Of a DNA stretch of 64,000 bases, positions 37,311-47,525 are shown piece by piece. The notes beneath the pieces were generated by a model. The model ran no database searches and was not told where the DNA came from. It saw only the letters and a program-made list of their open reading frames with translations. The stretch spans positions 1 to 64,000 of the forward strand of contig CAZSMK010000025.1 of assembly GCA_964608095.1 (NCBI GenBank), read 5' to 3'. Source of the DNA: CAZSMK01 sp964608095 (lineage in GTDB: Bacteria > Sumerlaeota > Sumerlaeia > MWCT01 > JAGHBZ01). The position numbers and the translations under genes were made by a program. Position 1 is the stretch's first letter. Each line of letters opens with the position of its first letter.

Positions 37311-39176
37311 TTATTGTTCCTTGATTTGCCCGAGCTCTTTCTCGGTCACCTCGATCAGTCGAGTAACTCCTTTTTCCGAGTCGTACCACATAATATAATA
37401 GTCACGCTCCGGGAAATTACGGGTCACTTCAAGATTTTTTTCGCCGGAAAGGAGACGGCAATAAAGTACATCATCGTCGAATCCCGGTGAATTCAATTTG
37501 AAACCGAACACCCAGCCGGAAAGCGGGACCGAACGTATAAAAACCACAGCGTTATGAATGTCGTTTTTTTCCACCGCTTCGTACGGCTCGGATATCTTTT
37601 CCGTGAGATTGAGTATGTGGAGTATACGTTCGGGATAAAACGTCAGAGCTGTTAGGAGAAAAGAAAGGAATATAAAATTGCCAACGAAATGTTTAATCTC
37701 CGGGAAACGACGGGCAAGGAAGCCGTGTATAAGAAACACACCCCGCGCGGAGAGTATGACCAGCGGTATAACAAGTTCGTAATAATATATAGGTCCTGTA
37801 TCGGATACGCCTGGCGAGTAATAAAAAAGGTAGGAGAAACAAAAAGCGGCGATAATACCAAGGCAGAGTTTATCGCCTTTTTGCATGTTATGTAAAAAGA
37901 GAAAGGGTGCAATGAAAAGCAGGCTGATCGGCACGCCGAAAAGAAAGATATTCATCTTCAGACCGCTGACGGCAAGATTTACAAGGGCACGAGCAGGTGT
38001 GTGCATGTATTTACTATTTTTCAGTACATGTCCGAATCCCATTCGTTCCGTAGGATTATAGTGGTGGAACGGAAACTCTGTCCAGCTACCGGTCACCTGT
38101 TTGTTACACCACAGCGTGAAGAGCAAAACGAGAAAGAATCCCATGAACATAAGAAAGGCTTGAGGCAAAACGTTCCATTTCTCTTTGACCAGTTTTGCCA
38201 TGAGAAGAATGACAAAGGGAATACTGAATCCCACTGCAGTTAGCGGACGAACGTTGAAGGCGTATCCCACACAAAATCCGGCAAGAAAGGAGAAGAGGAG
38301 AGACACGCCATGTTTTCGATCTTCTGAAAATGTTTCGAGAAAAAGCAGCATAAATATGCCGAGAAAAAAGGCGGTGGTCGAATGGCTCAAACGGGTTGAT
38401 GAAGTAAATACGAAAAACGGCGATATAAGAAGCAAAAACGCGGTAAGGAGCGATACCTCGCGATTGCCATAAAGGCGCTTACTTATACCGTACACGAGCA
38501 GGATCAAACTTGCACTCAACAAGATGGGTAAGAGGTAAGAACTTCCGAGAAGCATCCCTGCGGCAAGGAGTAGGGGATGACCGATAGTGTATTTGCCGGT
38601 ATATTTTCCGTCGGTGATGACGAAGAAGGTATCGAAACTTTCAGGCACAGGCGGCGGTGAAGTGAAGAGTTTCCCCTCGAGTAAAATGCGGGCTTGAAGA
38701 TCATAAGTCCTTTCGTCGTCCGTCACGGCTGTCTGTTTGAAAACCGAGTTGGCGAAGATGACGATGATAAGGAGTGCAGAAACAGCGAAATAAATCTGAA
38801 GTGACCGAATTCTCGATGCAGAGCCAAGAAAGATACGGGTTCCTTTCAAAGTAAGAAAAAGTGCGAGCAGACACGTGCCCGGAAACAGCAACACGAGTTT
38901 CCATATAACGGACGAGGCGAACCTGGAGGGAAAATAACGCATATAGGACATATCGAGGACGCCCCAGGGAACCCTCCCGATTTCGAGCGATATATATGAC
39001 ACGTCTGAATCAACAAAGAAACCGAGCTCGGATGCCAGAAAAAAATAGATAAGGAGCAGCAAACCACCGCCAATTAGATATATGAGCGGTTGAGGAAACT
39101 GCAGGTTGCTATTCTTATGTTCCCTTAATTCGTCTTCCACTTTTGTCTTTTTTACAGTCAGCAGGTCAGGTGACAC
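37311..39176 (-). CDS. GT-C type membrane glycosyltransferase
   Basis: A 621-residue protein with about a dozen membrane segments. The first large loop has TDDERTYDLQARILLEGKLF with an acidic pair and then SFDTFFVITDGKYTGKYTIG followed by HPLLLA, the pattern of bacterial GT39/ArnT-like enzymes that use polyprenyl-phosphate sugars. The last ~120 residues are soluble. The start (GTG at 39176) has no clear ribosome binding site, so up to a few dozen N-terminal residues are uncertain. It lies directly upstream of carA. The donor could be the polyprenyl-phosphate sugar made by the GT2 at 4898 (inference). Confidence 0.75.
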   Translation of the reverse strand: MSPDLLTVKKTKVEDELREHKNSNLQFPQPLIYLIGGGLLLLIYFFLASELGFFVDSDVSYISLEIGRVPWGVLDMSYMRYFPSRFASSVIWKLVLLFPGTCLLALFLTLKGTRIFLGSASRIRSLQIYFAVSALLIIVIFANSVFKQTAVTDDERTYDLQARILLEGKLFTSPPPVPESFDTFFVITDGKYTGKYTIGHPLLLAAGMLLGSSYLLPILLSASLILLVYGISKRLYGNREVSLLTAFLLLISPFFVFTSSTRLSHSTTAFFLGIFMLLFLETFSEDRKHGVSLLFSFLAGFCVGYAFNVRPLTAVGFSIPFVILLMAKLVKEKWNVLPQAFLMFMGFFLVLLFTLWCNKQVTGSWTEFPFHHYNPTERMGFGHVLKNSKYMHTPARALVNLAVSGLKMNIFLFGVPISLLFIAPFLFLHNMQKGDKLCLGIIAAFCFSYLFYYSPGVSDTGPIYYYELVIPLVILSARGVFLIHGFLARRFPEIKHFVGNFIFLSFLLTALTFYPERILHILNLTEKISEPYEAVEKNDIHNAVVFIRSVPLSGWVFGFKLNSPGFDDDVLYCRLLSGEKNLEVTRNFPERDYYIMWYDSEKGVTRLIEVTEKELGQIKEQ

Positions 39177-39377
39177 ATTTCATGACTTCGAATATAACGA
39201 GCATATCAATTACGCTGTCTGAAAATCATCTCCAAAATATACCTCATCGGTCTTTATGCATAACAATTTAATGCGCATAAGGCTATTTTGTCATTGAAAG
39301 CTTTACCTTGACCCTTGTTTTCAGACTCGAGTATAATGGGTCTATTACCTTTTAATTCCTTGTGAAGAGTACCGCAC

Positions 39378-39465
<88 letters not shown>

Positions 39466-39688
39466 TTTTTTTGTTTACACATTTTGAATAAATTCGCGGT
39501 TTCTATTAGAATATGAAGTATCATTTATACCATCTGAACGTGGTGATAAAGTCCGTAAAGTTCTGAAGAAAGAAGAACAACAAGAAAGAGTGCTTCCTGC
39601 GATGCATCAACCTCATGTAATTTCTCGAAAAAGACGTTTATGTTACATAATTACAGTATTTTTTAAGTACATCCCAAACTTCTCGCCA

Positions 39689-41131
39689 TCAGGGAACTAT
39701 GAGTGCTTTCTCGAGCAAAAACGAGTCGAGGTACAACCAGGAATTGGTATCGTCATTTGCGTCGAAACTCATGATGTCGAACGAGAAGACACCCACGTCG
39801 TCTTCTTCACCAGTGACAGACGGATTTAAGAAAAGATCGTATACTTTTGCACCCGCCGAAGAAGGCGCTTGTTGATTCACACTGTTGATGCCTCGTTCCC
39901 ACGCTTGCCAGGAGCCTTTCTGATTGAAACGCAATCTGAATTGAACTGCATCGTTGGCGTCCGTAACATCGCTGGCAACTGTGTATCGTGCTCGATATAC
40001 CCTACCATCCTTGATATCTATATCAGGACTCTCCCAGTACGAAAAACAGTTAGTACTTCCAAATGGTGTAAGACCCAGACGCCCATCTATATCGGAAGTC
40101 CCCGGTTCATCGAAAGCGCCTGCCTGTCCGACGAATTGCCAACCTTCTGTTCCCGCAGCAAAATCATACTCAACCACTTGTTCACCCGTAATCCTTCCAA
40201 CTCGTGTTACGGTTAGTGCATCAAGACAGAGTCGGCAGAAACAATCATCCAAGCGTTCAAAACTCAACAGGTCGAATGCACATTTCACATACCCTTCTTC
40301 CAGTGTGCCGACTGAAGGCGAGAAATAAAGGACATAATCTTTATTGCATCCTGCACAAGGAGATTGGCTTTTGAAACTATTGACGATACGAGACCACATT
40401 TGCCAGGAGTCCATTTGATTAAGCCGAAGTCTGAATTGTACTGAATCATCGGGATCTATAACAGAGTTTCCTACACTCCAGCGCGTCGAGTAAAGAATCC
40501 CGTCTTCGATTGGAATTGCCGGACTTTCCCAGAACGAGAAGCAATTGGACGAACCGTTTGGTGAGAGGCATAAGGAGTCGGTGCTGTACTCGCTCTCAGG
40601 ACAATCGAATGGATTAACTACTCCATGAAATGACCATCCCTCTTCATCTATCTCGAAAGTGGTATCGACAACAGGCATCGGAGTCGGTGTGGCAGCGGGT
40701 AATCCTGCCCAGGCGGTATATCCACCCAGCATATTGTATATATCGGTATGACTATTAGTCACAAGGAAGCTCGAGGCTGATGCGCTTCGACCACCTGATT
40801 TACAATACACTATTGTTGGTTTGTCAGGTAATGAAGTATGGTTTGCCTGTAACACCCCACTATTCCAGGGCATGTTAATGGCGCCTGAAATATGACCTGC
40901 ATTGTATTCCGATACTTCGCGTACATCAAGGAACACTACGTCGCACCCTGCAGAATGAATTGAGCGTGCGTCCGCTGCAGATATATTGGTTACACTGGCG
41001 CGCACACCCTCTGATCCTTCTTCGTAAAACGATACAAAAATAAAAGCCCAGGTACTCGATACCACAAGGACAAAACAGAGCATGAATACTGTTAACTTCA
41101 ACTTTTTTGCGAATTTCCCACAAACTCCCAT
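39689..41131 (-). CDS. Secreted rhodanese fused to two tandem beta modules
   Basis: A 480-residue exported protein with an N-terminal signal anchor (KLTVFMLCFVLVVSSTWAFI). A rhodanese domain covers about 47-145, with DVREVSEYNAGHISGAINMP and the active-site loop CKSGGRS (Cys110). A TPTPMP linker leads to two repeats (about 155-315 and 325-478), both with EGWxFxG, NCFSxWESP, VQFRLRxNQ, SWQxWxR and FDxxSF. The repeats are probably carbohydrate-binding-like jelly rolls, which I cannot assign. It may transfer sulfur or sense redox outside the cell. The start has AGGAGGAGAAAG upstream. Confidence 0.8.
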   Translation of the reverse strand: MGVCGKFAKKLKLTVFMLCFVLVVSSTWAFIFVSFYEEGSEGVRASVTNISAADARSIHSAGCDVVFLDVREVSEYNAGHISGAINMPWNSGVLQANHTSLPDKPTIVYCKSGGRSASASSFLVTNSHTDIYNMLGGYTAWAGLPAATPTPMPVVDTTFEIDEEGWSFHGVVNPFDCPESEYSTDSLCLSPNGSSNCFSFWESPAIPIEDGILYSTRWSVGNSVIDPDDSVQFRLRLNQMDSWQMWSRIVNSFKSQSPCAGCNKDYVLYFSPSVGTLEEGYVKCAFDLLSFERLDDCFCRLCLDALTVTRVGRITGEQVVEYDFAAGTEGWQFVGQAGAFDEPGTSDIDGRLGLTPFGSTNCFSYWESPDIDIKDGRVYRARYTVASDVTDANDAVQFRLRFNQKGSWQAWERGINSVNQQAPSSAGAKVYDLFLNPSVTGEEDDVGVFSFDIMSFDANDDTNSWLYLDSFLLEKALIVP

Positions 41132-41359
41132 TTCTTTCTCCTCCTTTTTTTCTCGAATTTTTTAGGAATTTTTGATAAATAGTAGACAAAGTGTTTCGAT
41201 ATTTCAACTGCTTTTACTAGGAATTTATCCAATTTTTTCTATCTATCTCGTGTCAACCTATCGAGTGGAAAATGTATCATATTAAGTGATGTATCTTGAT
41301 GTCGGATGGTTAAAGATTTATTATAGGTCTTAGAAATGCCTTTTCTCTTGAGGTGGGTA

Positions 41360-44300
41360 ATGAGGGAGAGTAATCAAGAAAGGTCTTTGCAAACACACAA
41401 AACAAATATGTGGCATAAAGTATCGGGAACATCTATCTCTCGAGACCGGAGGGCATCAACGACTTTCCGCTACCTTTTTATTCTTGGTCTTTTTGTTATA
41501 GCAGTAGTTTTTTTGTTTTTTTTAAAAGACCGACTCCCTGAACCTTCGAGAACCACCGCTGAAACTCATCAATCTGTCGAGGAAAGAAAAATAAGCCGCA
41601 TTGCTTCCACCGAAAACGTCTCAGACATATCAGAGAAAATCTCTACGAAGACTATTGATCGCGATTCACAAACTTCTGAGCCCACAGAAGCAGCGCTGAC
41701 GGGAAAAGTCGTTGAGCAATACTCCGCAAAGCCCGTTGCCGGTATTAATCTCTCCTTATCCCGTACTAACAATCTCCCGGCTGAAACAAAGTCAGACGAA
41801 AGTGGTGTCTTTACTTTTTCCGATCTTCCCGTTGGCTCTTACTCTTTGTCTTTGAAAGCGGTAGGTGACCGTGTTTCTCGATATTATATTCCGCACTATT
41901 TAAAGTCTATGCGTATTACGCTTCACGGTGGGAAAAATGATTTAGGGACGATAGAGATTCCTTCTGCAATCTACATTGCCGGAAAGGTGTTGACCCTCGA
42001 TGATAATCCAGTGGAGAATGCGCTCCTTACGATTATTGAATACGATCCTTTTGAGCCACCACCCACCTTGACAACGCAAAGCGGACCTGAAGGTGAGTTT
42101 GTCTTCACAAACCTCAAACCTTTGAACTCGTATATCATTGCATGTGAGGCTAAAGGCTATCTTTCCCTCAATCAGCGTGTAGTTAAAACTAATCTCAGGT
42201 CTGTCGATGATGTTATAATCTACCTGGAGGAGGGAGAAGGCGCGACCATCTCGGGAAAAATAGTCGACCAAAACGAGAAGGGAGTCGAGGCTGTTGTAGT
42301 CAGCATGAGCCATGAGGATTCCTGGGCGAGCGTCTCGACCGACAAGTCAGGGACGTTTATTTTCAAAGGTATAAGACCGGGAAGAGCTACCATTCACCCG
42401 ACGTTTGTTGATCTGCAGACAGAACCTCGCTCCATGAGTTTACAGGTCAAACCCGGTGAACACATAGACACGCTTAAGTTCGTTCTTCAAGGAGAACTCA
42501 AGCCCGGTTATATTTCAGGCGTCCTGCTCGATGTCAATCAAAAGCCTGTTAGCGGCGGCAAGTTGAATGGAATCTCTTATAAAGAAAATACTAACCGTAC
42601 CGGCTTTGTCGGTTCTGCCATCCCTGATAAGAACGGACGGTTCAAAATGATTAACCTGGAAGAGGGTTTATCTCTCAGCCTTGACTATAATCCTCCTTCC
42701 AGGATGGAAACTTATATTGATACCGATGCAAAAGATATACTCGTTCCTGCAGATAATTTAGTCGTAACCTGTGCAGGAGAGGTGTCGACCGATGAATCAG
42801 ACCACATCATTCTTCGCGGAAGTGTTTTTGATAAGGCAACTCAAAAAGCCGTTCAACAGTTTGAGGTCACGCTTGAAAGCAGGTGGCGTAAGACGCTCCA
42901 GAACTCGGTTGTCTTTTTCAATCCTGAAGGAACGTTCGAGTTTCCCGTTTCATCCTCATCTATTAAACAGGACACTCCGTTTAGTTATGATTTGCAAACC
43001 GCCGAGCTCGTAGTTAGGGCTGACGGGTATACGGAGTCCAGGACAGGGGTCGATTTTCCTGATACTTCATCTATTGAGAATATCCGGGTGATGCTTGAGC
43101 CCGCCACTTTCATCTCAGGTAAGGTGCTCGATTCGGACTACACGCCCGTGGAAAATGCCTGGGTTGGAGTTCAACATTTATATGTAACAGACGTGCTTAC
43201 CGATGAAGAGGGCGGATTTACGCTTACCAATATAATGCCTGATGCAAACTATTTCCTACAAGTGGAGCACCCTGACTATGCGCCATATCTAAGCCCGGCT
43301 ATCCGGGTTACAGAAGGCGAACCTCTCCTTGATTACGTTATACGCCTCACAAAGGGCGGGACTATAATGGGGTATGTCCTGGACCTCGATGGCGCTCCAG
43401 CAGCCAATGTAATGGTTGACATTAGGAATATAGAATCGAGCGAACCTGGAGTCCATCGGGGTAAATTTTCTTTCGAGCCGATAACGGATAACGAGGGCTT
43501 TTATACCGTGCAATTTGTCCCGCCCGGCAGGTATGGATTACGAGTGGAGACATTCGGCGATGAATTCGCAATAGCGAATGTCAGAGAGAATGAGGTTGTC
43601 ACAGTCAATTTCGGGATGAAGGGCTCTACCCTCCAAGGGACCGTGTATAAAGACGGAGCGCCACTTCCGTTTTATAAAGTTGCAGTTGGGAAACTCGGTC
43701 CTCTCAGTTCAAGGAGAGGCGGGGACTTCTCCGCGGAAACCATAACCGACCATAATGGGGACTATTGCCTGCGTGGTATACCTGCAGGTCAACATACACT
43801 CCTTGTTGGCAAGTCTTATGATGATCAGGTGCTAATAACTATGAACCTTAACATTCCTGAAGCACAGGCTGTTGTCCGTGACATCAATATTGTAACTGGT
43901 TCTATCAAAGGGACCGTTGTTAACGCGTCTGATCACTCGCCTCTCTCAGACGTCAGGGTGTGTTTATATTTCAATGGTCTGGTTCCTGAAATACCGGGAT
44001 TAGGGAAAATTTTTGAATCATTTAGTGGATTGCCAAAAGTTCGCACCGATGAAAACGGACATTTTGAATTCACTGACCTGGGACAAGGCTCATACACTAT
44101 AGTATGCGAGAATAACACAAACGGTATGGTAAGCGTGCCATTGAATCTCAACGAAGGTCAGCATGTGGATGGTCTTGAAATCGTGATGGGCGAGACCGGC
44201 TCTATAAGAATCAGGACTATCCATGCTGAAACTGGAGAAGAGCTCAAATTGAACGCTGAAGGCGCGCTCATAAAGGACCGGTCGGAACTGATCGAACTGA

Positions 44301-44728
44301 ATCTTTCAAACACGCCGGGTGTCGTGGAGAATGTCGCACCCGGCTTATATTCTATCCTCCTTATGCTCAGGGCTGACGATTCATCAAGGTATTGCTCCAT
44401 CCTCGAAGATGAGTTTCTTGTTGAGAAGGATAAAGAAACCCCCGTAACCATCAGAGCGCTTCCTGCGGTTGAAGGACAGATTGTAGTCGAAGATACGGAA
44501 GGCAATCCTATCAATGATTTTGCTGTCTCATTCGTCACCCCTCGTGACGAACGGGTTGCCACCGGTATCTGTATGGGAAATACAATAGTGGGCTCTTTTC
44601 CTTTAGGTCAGAACCGCCTGATTCTTATTCGCCATGGTAAGACTATTTTCGATGATATTATCAGTATCGCTCCTGAAAACCCTGCACAGCCTTTTGAAAC
44701 TCGGATCACAGTAAAAATTGACGAATGA
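41360..44728 (+). CDS. Large membrane-anchored protein with carboxypeptidase-regulatory-like repeats
   Basis: About 1,122 residues. The ATG at 41360 is preferred over 41336 because GAGGTGG precedes it. One membrane segment near the N-terminus (YLFILGLFVIAVVFLFFL) is followed by a Ser/Thr/Glu-rich linker and then by about ten CarboxypepD_reg/Cna-B-like beta sandwiches. Each has the pattern 'ISGKVLD..xPVxxAxV......TDxxGxFxxxxLxPGxYxLxxxxxGY', for example LTGKVVEQYSAKPVAGINLS, IMGYVLDLDGAPAANVMVDI and LQGTVYKDGAPLPFYKV. It is a cell-surface or periplasmic scaffold or adhesive protein facing outward; ligand unknown. It is convergent with the split portal gene. Confidence 0.82.
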   Translation: MRESNQERSLQTHKTNMWHKVSGTSISRDRRASTTFRYLFILGLFVIAVVFLFFLKDRLPEPSRTTAETHQSVEERKISRIASTENVSDISEKISTKTIDRDSQTSEPTEAALTGKVVEQYSAKPVAGINLSLSRTNNLPAETKSDESGVFTFSDLPVGSYSLSLKAVGDRVSRYYIPHYLKSMRITLHGGKNDLGTIEIPSAIYIAGKVLTLDDNPVENALLTIIEYDPFEPPPTLTTQSGPEGEFVFTNLKPLNSYIIACEAKGYLSLNQRVVKTNLRSVDDVIIYLEEGEGATISGKIVDQNEKGVEAVVVSMSHEDSWASVSTDKSGTFIFKGIRPGRATIHPTFVDLQTEPRSMSLQVKPGEHIDTLKFVLQGELKPGYISGVLLDVNQKPVSGGKLNGISYKENTNRTGFVGSAIPDKNGRFKMINLEEGLSLSLDYNPPSRMETYIDTDAKDILVPADNLVVTCAGEVSTDESDHIILRGSVFDKATQKAVQQFEVTLESRWRKTLQNSVVFFNPEGTFEFPVSSSSIKQDTPFSYDLQTAELVVRADGYTESRTGVDFPDTSSIENIRVMLEPATFISGKVLDSDYTPVENAWVGVQHLYVTDVLTDEEGGFTLTNIMPDANYFLQVEHPDYAPYLSPAIRVTEGEPLLDYVIRLTKGGTIMGYVLDLDGAPAANVMVDIRNIESSEPGVHRGKFSFEPITDNEGFYTVQFVPPGRYGLRVETFGDEFAIANVRENEVVTVNFGMKGSTLQGTVYKDGAPLPFYKVAVGKLGPLSSRRGGDFSAETITDHNGDYCLRGIPAGQHTLLVGKSYDDQVLITMNLNIPEAQAVVRDINIVTGSIKGTVVNASDHSPLSDVRVCLYFNGLVPEIPGLGKIFESFSGLPKVRTDENGHFEFTDLGQGSYTIVCENNTNGMVSVPLNLNEGQHVDGLEIVMGETGSIRIRTIHAETGEELKLNAEGALIKDRSELIELNLSNTPGVVENVAPGLYSILLMLRADDSSRYCSILEDEFLVEKDKETPVTIRALPAVEGQIVVEDTEGNPINDFAVSFVTPRDERVATGICMGNTIVGSFPLGQNRLILIRHGKTIFDDIISIAPENPAQPFETRITVKIDE

Positions 44729-44788
44729 TTATCTGCGTGATTTCGTATGTTCCTATTAAGGACGTACAGGGTATCACATCAACTATTG

Positions 44789-45607
44789 TTACGGTTCAGG
44801 ATTTCTTCGTTCGTCTATTTCGGGATATGTCTCCTCGAGTCCCTGATCTGTGCGGCTCGATTCTATCGGCGCCGCGTTCACGTTCATCGCTTTATAGGGC
44901 AATGGTCGCTGGTCTCCCCACGGTACAGGTTTTAGTCCCAATGTTGCTCTCACTTCGTTAATAGTCAACACACCATATTGGAGATGATATTGATAGAGAT
45001 TATTATCATCATACCGGAGCGTTCTCTCATTACCTTGCGGTACAGGTCGTTTGTAGCGTTTGTAAAAATAATCCAGTGGGACGGGAACACCAAGGCTTAT
45101 CAACTGACGGTCAATCTCTATCTGGCGGTCGAGTTCTTCATCCGAGGCAGTATCGATGACAAATTTCGGGAGATTAGAAGGCACGGTCGAGTAGTTGAAA
45201 TAAACGAGCCAGGGAATGAGTTGCGCATTAATGACCTCCATCACTGCACGAGCGTCAGCCTCGATATATTCACCTCGCACCTGTTGATGAATCTTGCCGA
45301 GGGCGAGCGAACCCGAACGCCTTCCCTCGCTCGATGTCAACGTCTGTCCCAGCACTATCTTCGAGATCTCGTCGTTACACCAATCAGCAAGGTCCTTGTA
45401 CGAGTTAATCGAGCCTGAACGGTGCGCTTCAAGAAACTCCAGCATTATGTTATCTGGAATCGTCACGCCGGTATCGGTCTGCAGGCTGTCGAGTATCTCC
45501 ATGAGTTTCTGGTGTTCCTCATCAGAGATGCCGGGTCGATACCTTGCAACCACCGTAGGCGAGCCGAACTTCTCATTGAATATAGCCCAGAACTTCAGGT
45601 TGTTCTT
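44789..45607 (-). pseudogene. Mu gp29 (DUF935)-like portal gene, C-terminal part
   Basis: From the AAGAAC at the element edge the minus strand reads KNNLKFWAIFNEKFGSPTVV and continues with ILGQTLTSSEGRRSG, HQQVRGEYIEADA and LIPWLVYFNYSTVP, all typical of Mu-like portal proteins (DUF935). It lacks the N-terminal half. Joining it at the TTCTT core to 58231-57551 restores 227 + 271 = 498 residues in one frame, the normal size for the family. In situ, an ATG supplied by the element (45631) could produce a hybrid fragment of 280 residues, MSVSVRLWKNNLKF... No other Mu-like genes are adjacent. Confidence 0.9.
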
Positions 45608-45623
45608 CCACAACCGTACAGAA
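45603..45623. other. attL: core TTCTT with right arm of the attP dyad
   Basis: The host half (GGTTG before the core) joins the core TTCTT (45603-45607); the element half is CCAC followed by AACCGTACAGAA (45612-45623). Its arm is the reverse complement of TTCTGTTCGGTT at 57533-57544 with one mismatch, as expected for the two halves of one recombinase site separated by integration. Confidence 0.85.
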
Positions 45624-45857
45624 ACTGACATATGAATTCAAATTGAATGTTACAGGTTAAAGTGCTGTTAAAATTAGACTTACAAGCCTTTAAAACAAAG
45701 AACTATACAGCCGGGACACACTGGCATTACGTTATGGTTTCACTGATATAACGTTGAGATTTCAGGGAAATTTTGAAGTTTTTTGAACGAAAGCTCTTTG
45801 CAATCATATTTTTTATAACCGGCAAAGAACAAAACATTAGCACTATTCCCCATTCAG

Positions 45858-46946
45858 CTAGTCTTGCTTGCTTAAAATTTTAGTGGCATTATCATTGTGG
45901 ATGTCAATCTTATAGGTTTGTCCCGGTTCTAAGTTGAGCCCAATACACCATTCTACATAATTTAAAGATGACTCCCACACGCTAAAAATGACGTATTTTC
46001 CAGGTTCTAATGAGGGAAACTGGTATTTACCATCAATGTCGGTCTGGGTTTTAGCCACAAGTGTGGATTTAACTATTTGTGGCCAGTGATTGTCTTCTTC
46101 TATGCTCGAAAGAGTGAGTGTGTCACCAAATATATCAGAATTATCTGAGCGAATCAGATCATAAATGTTAAGCAAATGGACACTCTCGTGGCTTTGATAG
46201 ATTTTCGCAGCAGATGCGGCTTGTGAATATATTGTTGCATTTTTCGACAATATGGACGAAAAATAAGTACTTGACCTTGCTTGCTGTGAGCAAAAGGTCG
46301 CATCTTCAGACAGAGATTTTTCAAGAGATTCAAGTAATGAAATAACGTATTCTGTTTTTATTTCTCCTCTTAGTAAAAAAATATTTCCTCCTCGTACCAC
46401 TTCAGATGCACCGCTTCCTCTTGTAATCCAAAAACCGCCATGCAAAGAGGATTTCTCCATAGATAAGTTAAATGGACGTGCCTCATCAGATTTATTGCTC
46501 TCTTCTAGATTAACACTTTGATGTTCTTTGTTTGTCTGATTGCTTCGACTCTCTTTTTTGAAAGTCTGGGTTAATTTTTTCAGATAAAAATAGCCACCGA
46601 CTCCTATCACAGCGATAAGCACAACTGTAAGTAATATGGTAACTACTTTTCTATTCATAATTCTCCTGTGGTGATATTTTTTTCCCCTATGGAATAGAAT
46701 TTTAAATGTTTTAAATATTGCTCGAATAGATTGGAGAAGAAGGTTGCTTGTGTGTATTAGAAATATATATAATCCCCAGCAAAGAAATGGTGAGATTCCA
46801 AGCATTAATGTACTAAACATCAATATTTTTATTTGGTATTCATCAATTGACAATGTGAAAAAGAAGATTAAAAATTCGACTAACATCGCCATTAAGCATA
46901 ACACAAAAAATCGTGTAAAAATCTTCAGATTTTTAGACGCCTGCAT
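45858..46946 (-). CDS. Element cargo: membrane protein with a carboxypeptidase-regulatory-like domain
   Basis: The open frame of 362 residues has two or three membrane segments in its first 70 residues, a basic His/Lys/Arg stretch (RGKKYHHRRI), another membrane segment (VVTILLTVVLIAVIGVGGYF), a Ser/Glu-rich middle and a C-terminal beta domain (TQTDIDGKYQFPSLEPGKYV, YVEWCIGLNLEPGQTYKI) of CarboxypepD_reg type. Two starts have good ribosome binding sites: ATG 46946 (CAGGAGAG) and the in-frame ATG 46658 (CAGGAGAAT), so a short form of 266 residues starting MNRKVV is plausible. It is the element's only gene that looks like a surface function. The 225 bp between it and attL hold nothing else recognisable. 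Confidence 0.65.
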   Translation of the reverse strand: MQASKNLKIFTRFFVLCLMAMLVEFLIFFFTLSIDEYQIKILMFSTLMLGISPFLCWGLYIFLIHTSNLLLQSIRAIFKTFKILFHRGKKYHHRRIMNRKVVTILLTVVLIAVIGVGGYFYLKKLTQTFKKESRSNQTNKEHQSVNLEESNKSDEARPFNLSMEKSSLHGGFWITRGSGASEVVRGGNIFLLRGEIKTEYVISLLESLEKSLSEDATFCSQQARSSTYFSSILSKNATIYSQAASAAKIYQSHESVHLLNIYDLIRSDNSDIFGDTLTLSSIEEDNHWPQIVKSTLVAKTQTDIDGKYQFPSLEPGKYVIFSVWESSLNYVEWCIGLNLEPGQTYKIDIHNDNATKILSKQD

Positions 46947-47181
46947 GGCACAACTCTCCTGATATTTAAATCTAAAAAAGAACTGACAATAATGACAAAA
47001 CTCATGTAGTATCGTGTATCGGCAAGAAAATTTATCTTGTCAAGTAATATTTATCAATCATTGAGACTAATGAAGAGATGAAACACTTTTAAGGGATAGG
47101 CTACCTCTAATGGCTGATGAAAAAATAAATATTCATTGAAATTGGAGATAAAATCATTATTTAAAATTGAGACAATACACG

Positions 47182-47523
47182 TTAATCATTATCTCTTCCA
47201 TCAATCCATTTTACTCCCCTTTTGATTGCGTCGATTTCTGAATATGCTTTCGCCCTATAAGCCCTATAAAGGACAATAGCAATAAAAGGGAATATAATAC
47301 ACGCAACAATAAATACCAAATGGTAAATCAATAGGACAATATTAAATTGAACTTCAGGATGTTTAGGCTTTAAGAGAATGGAATAATAACAAACAGCAGG
47401 AATAATAAAACATATAATCATAAATATAATTTCTCCTGTGGTTATCTTGTCATGAATTGCGTCATATAGATTTTTCCTTACATCTTCTTCAACCCAATCA
47501 CTAAACTCTTTTTTAAGCGTCAT
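47182..47523 (-). CDS. Small membrane protein coupled to the resolvase
   Basis: 113 residues with two strong membrane segments (GEIIFMIICFIIPAVCYYSI and IVLLIYHLVFIVACIIFPFI) between charged ends. No family recognised. Its ribosome binding site AAAGGAG lies inside the end of the recombinase gene and its ATG follows that stop codon by two bases, so the two are translationally coupled. Confidence 0.65.
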   Translation of the reverse strand: MTLKKEFSDWVEEDVRKNLYDAIHDKITTGEIIFMIICFIIPAVCYYSILLKPKHPEVQFNIVLLIYHLVFIVACIIFPFIAIVLYRAYRAKAYSEIDAIKRGVKWIDGRDND

Positions 47524-47525
47524 TT

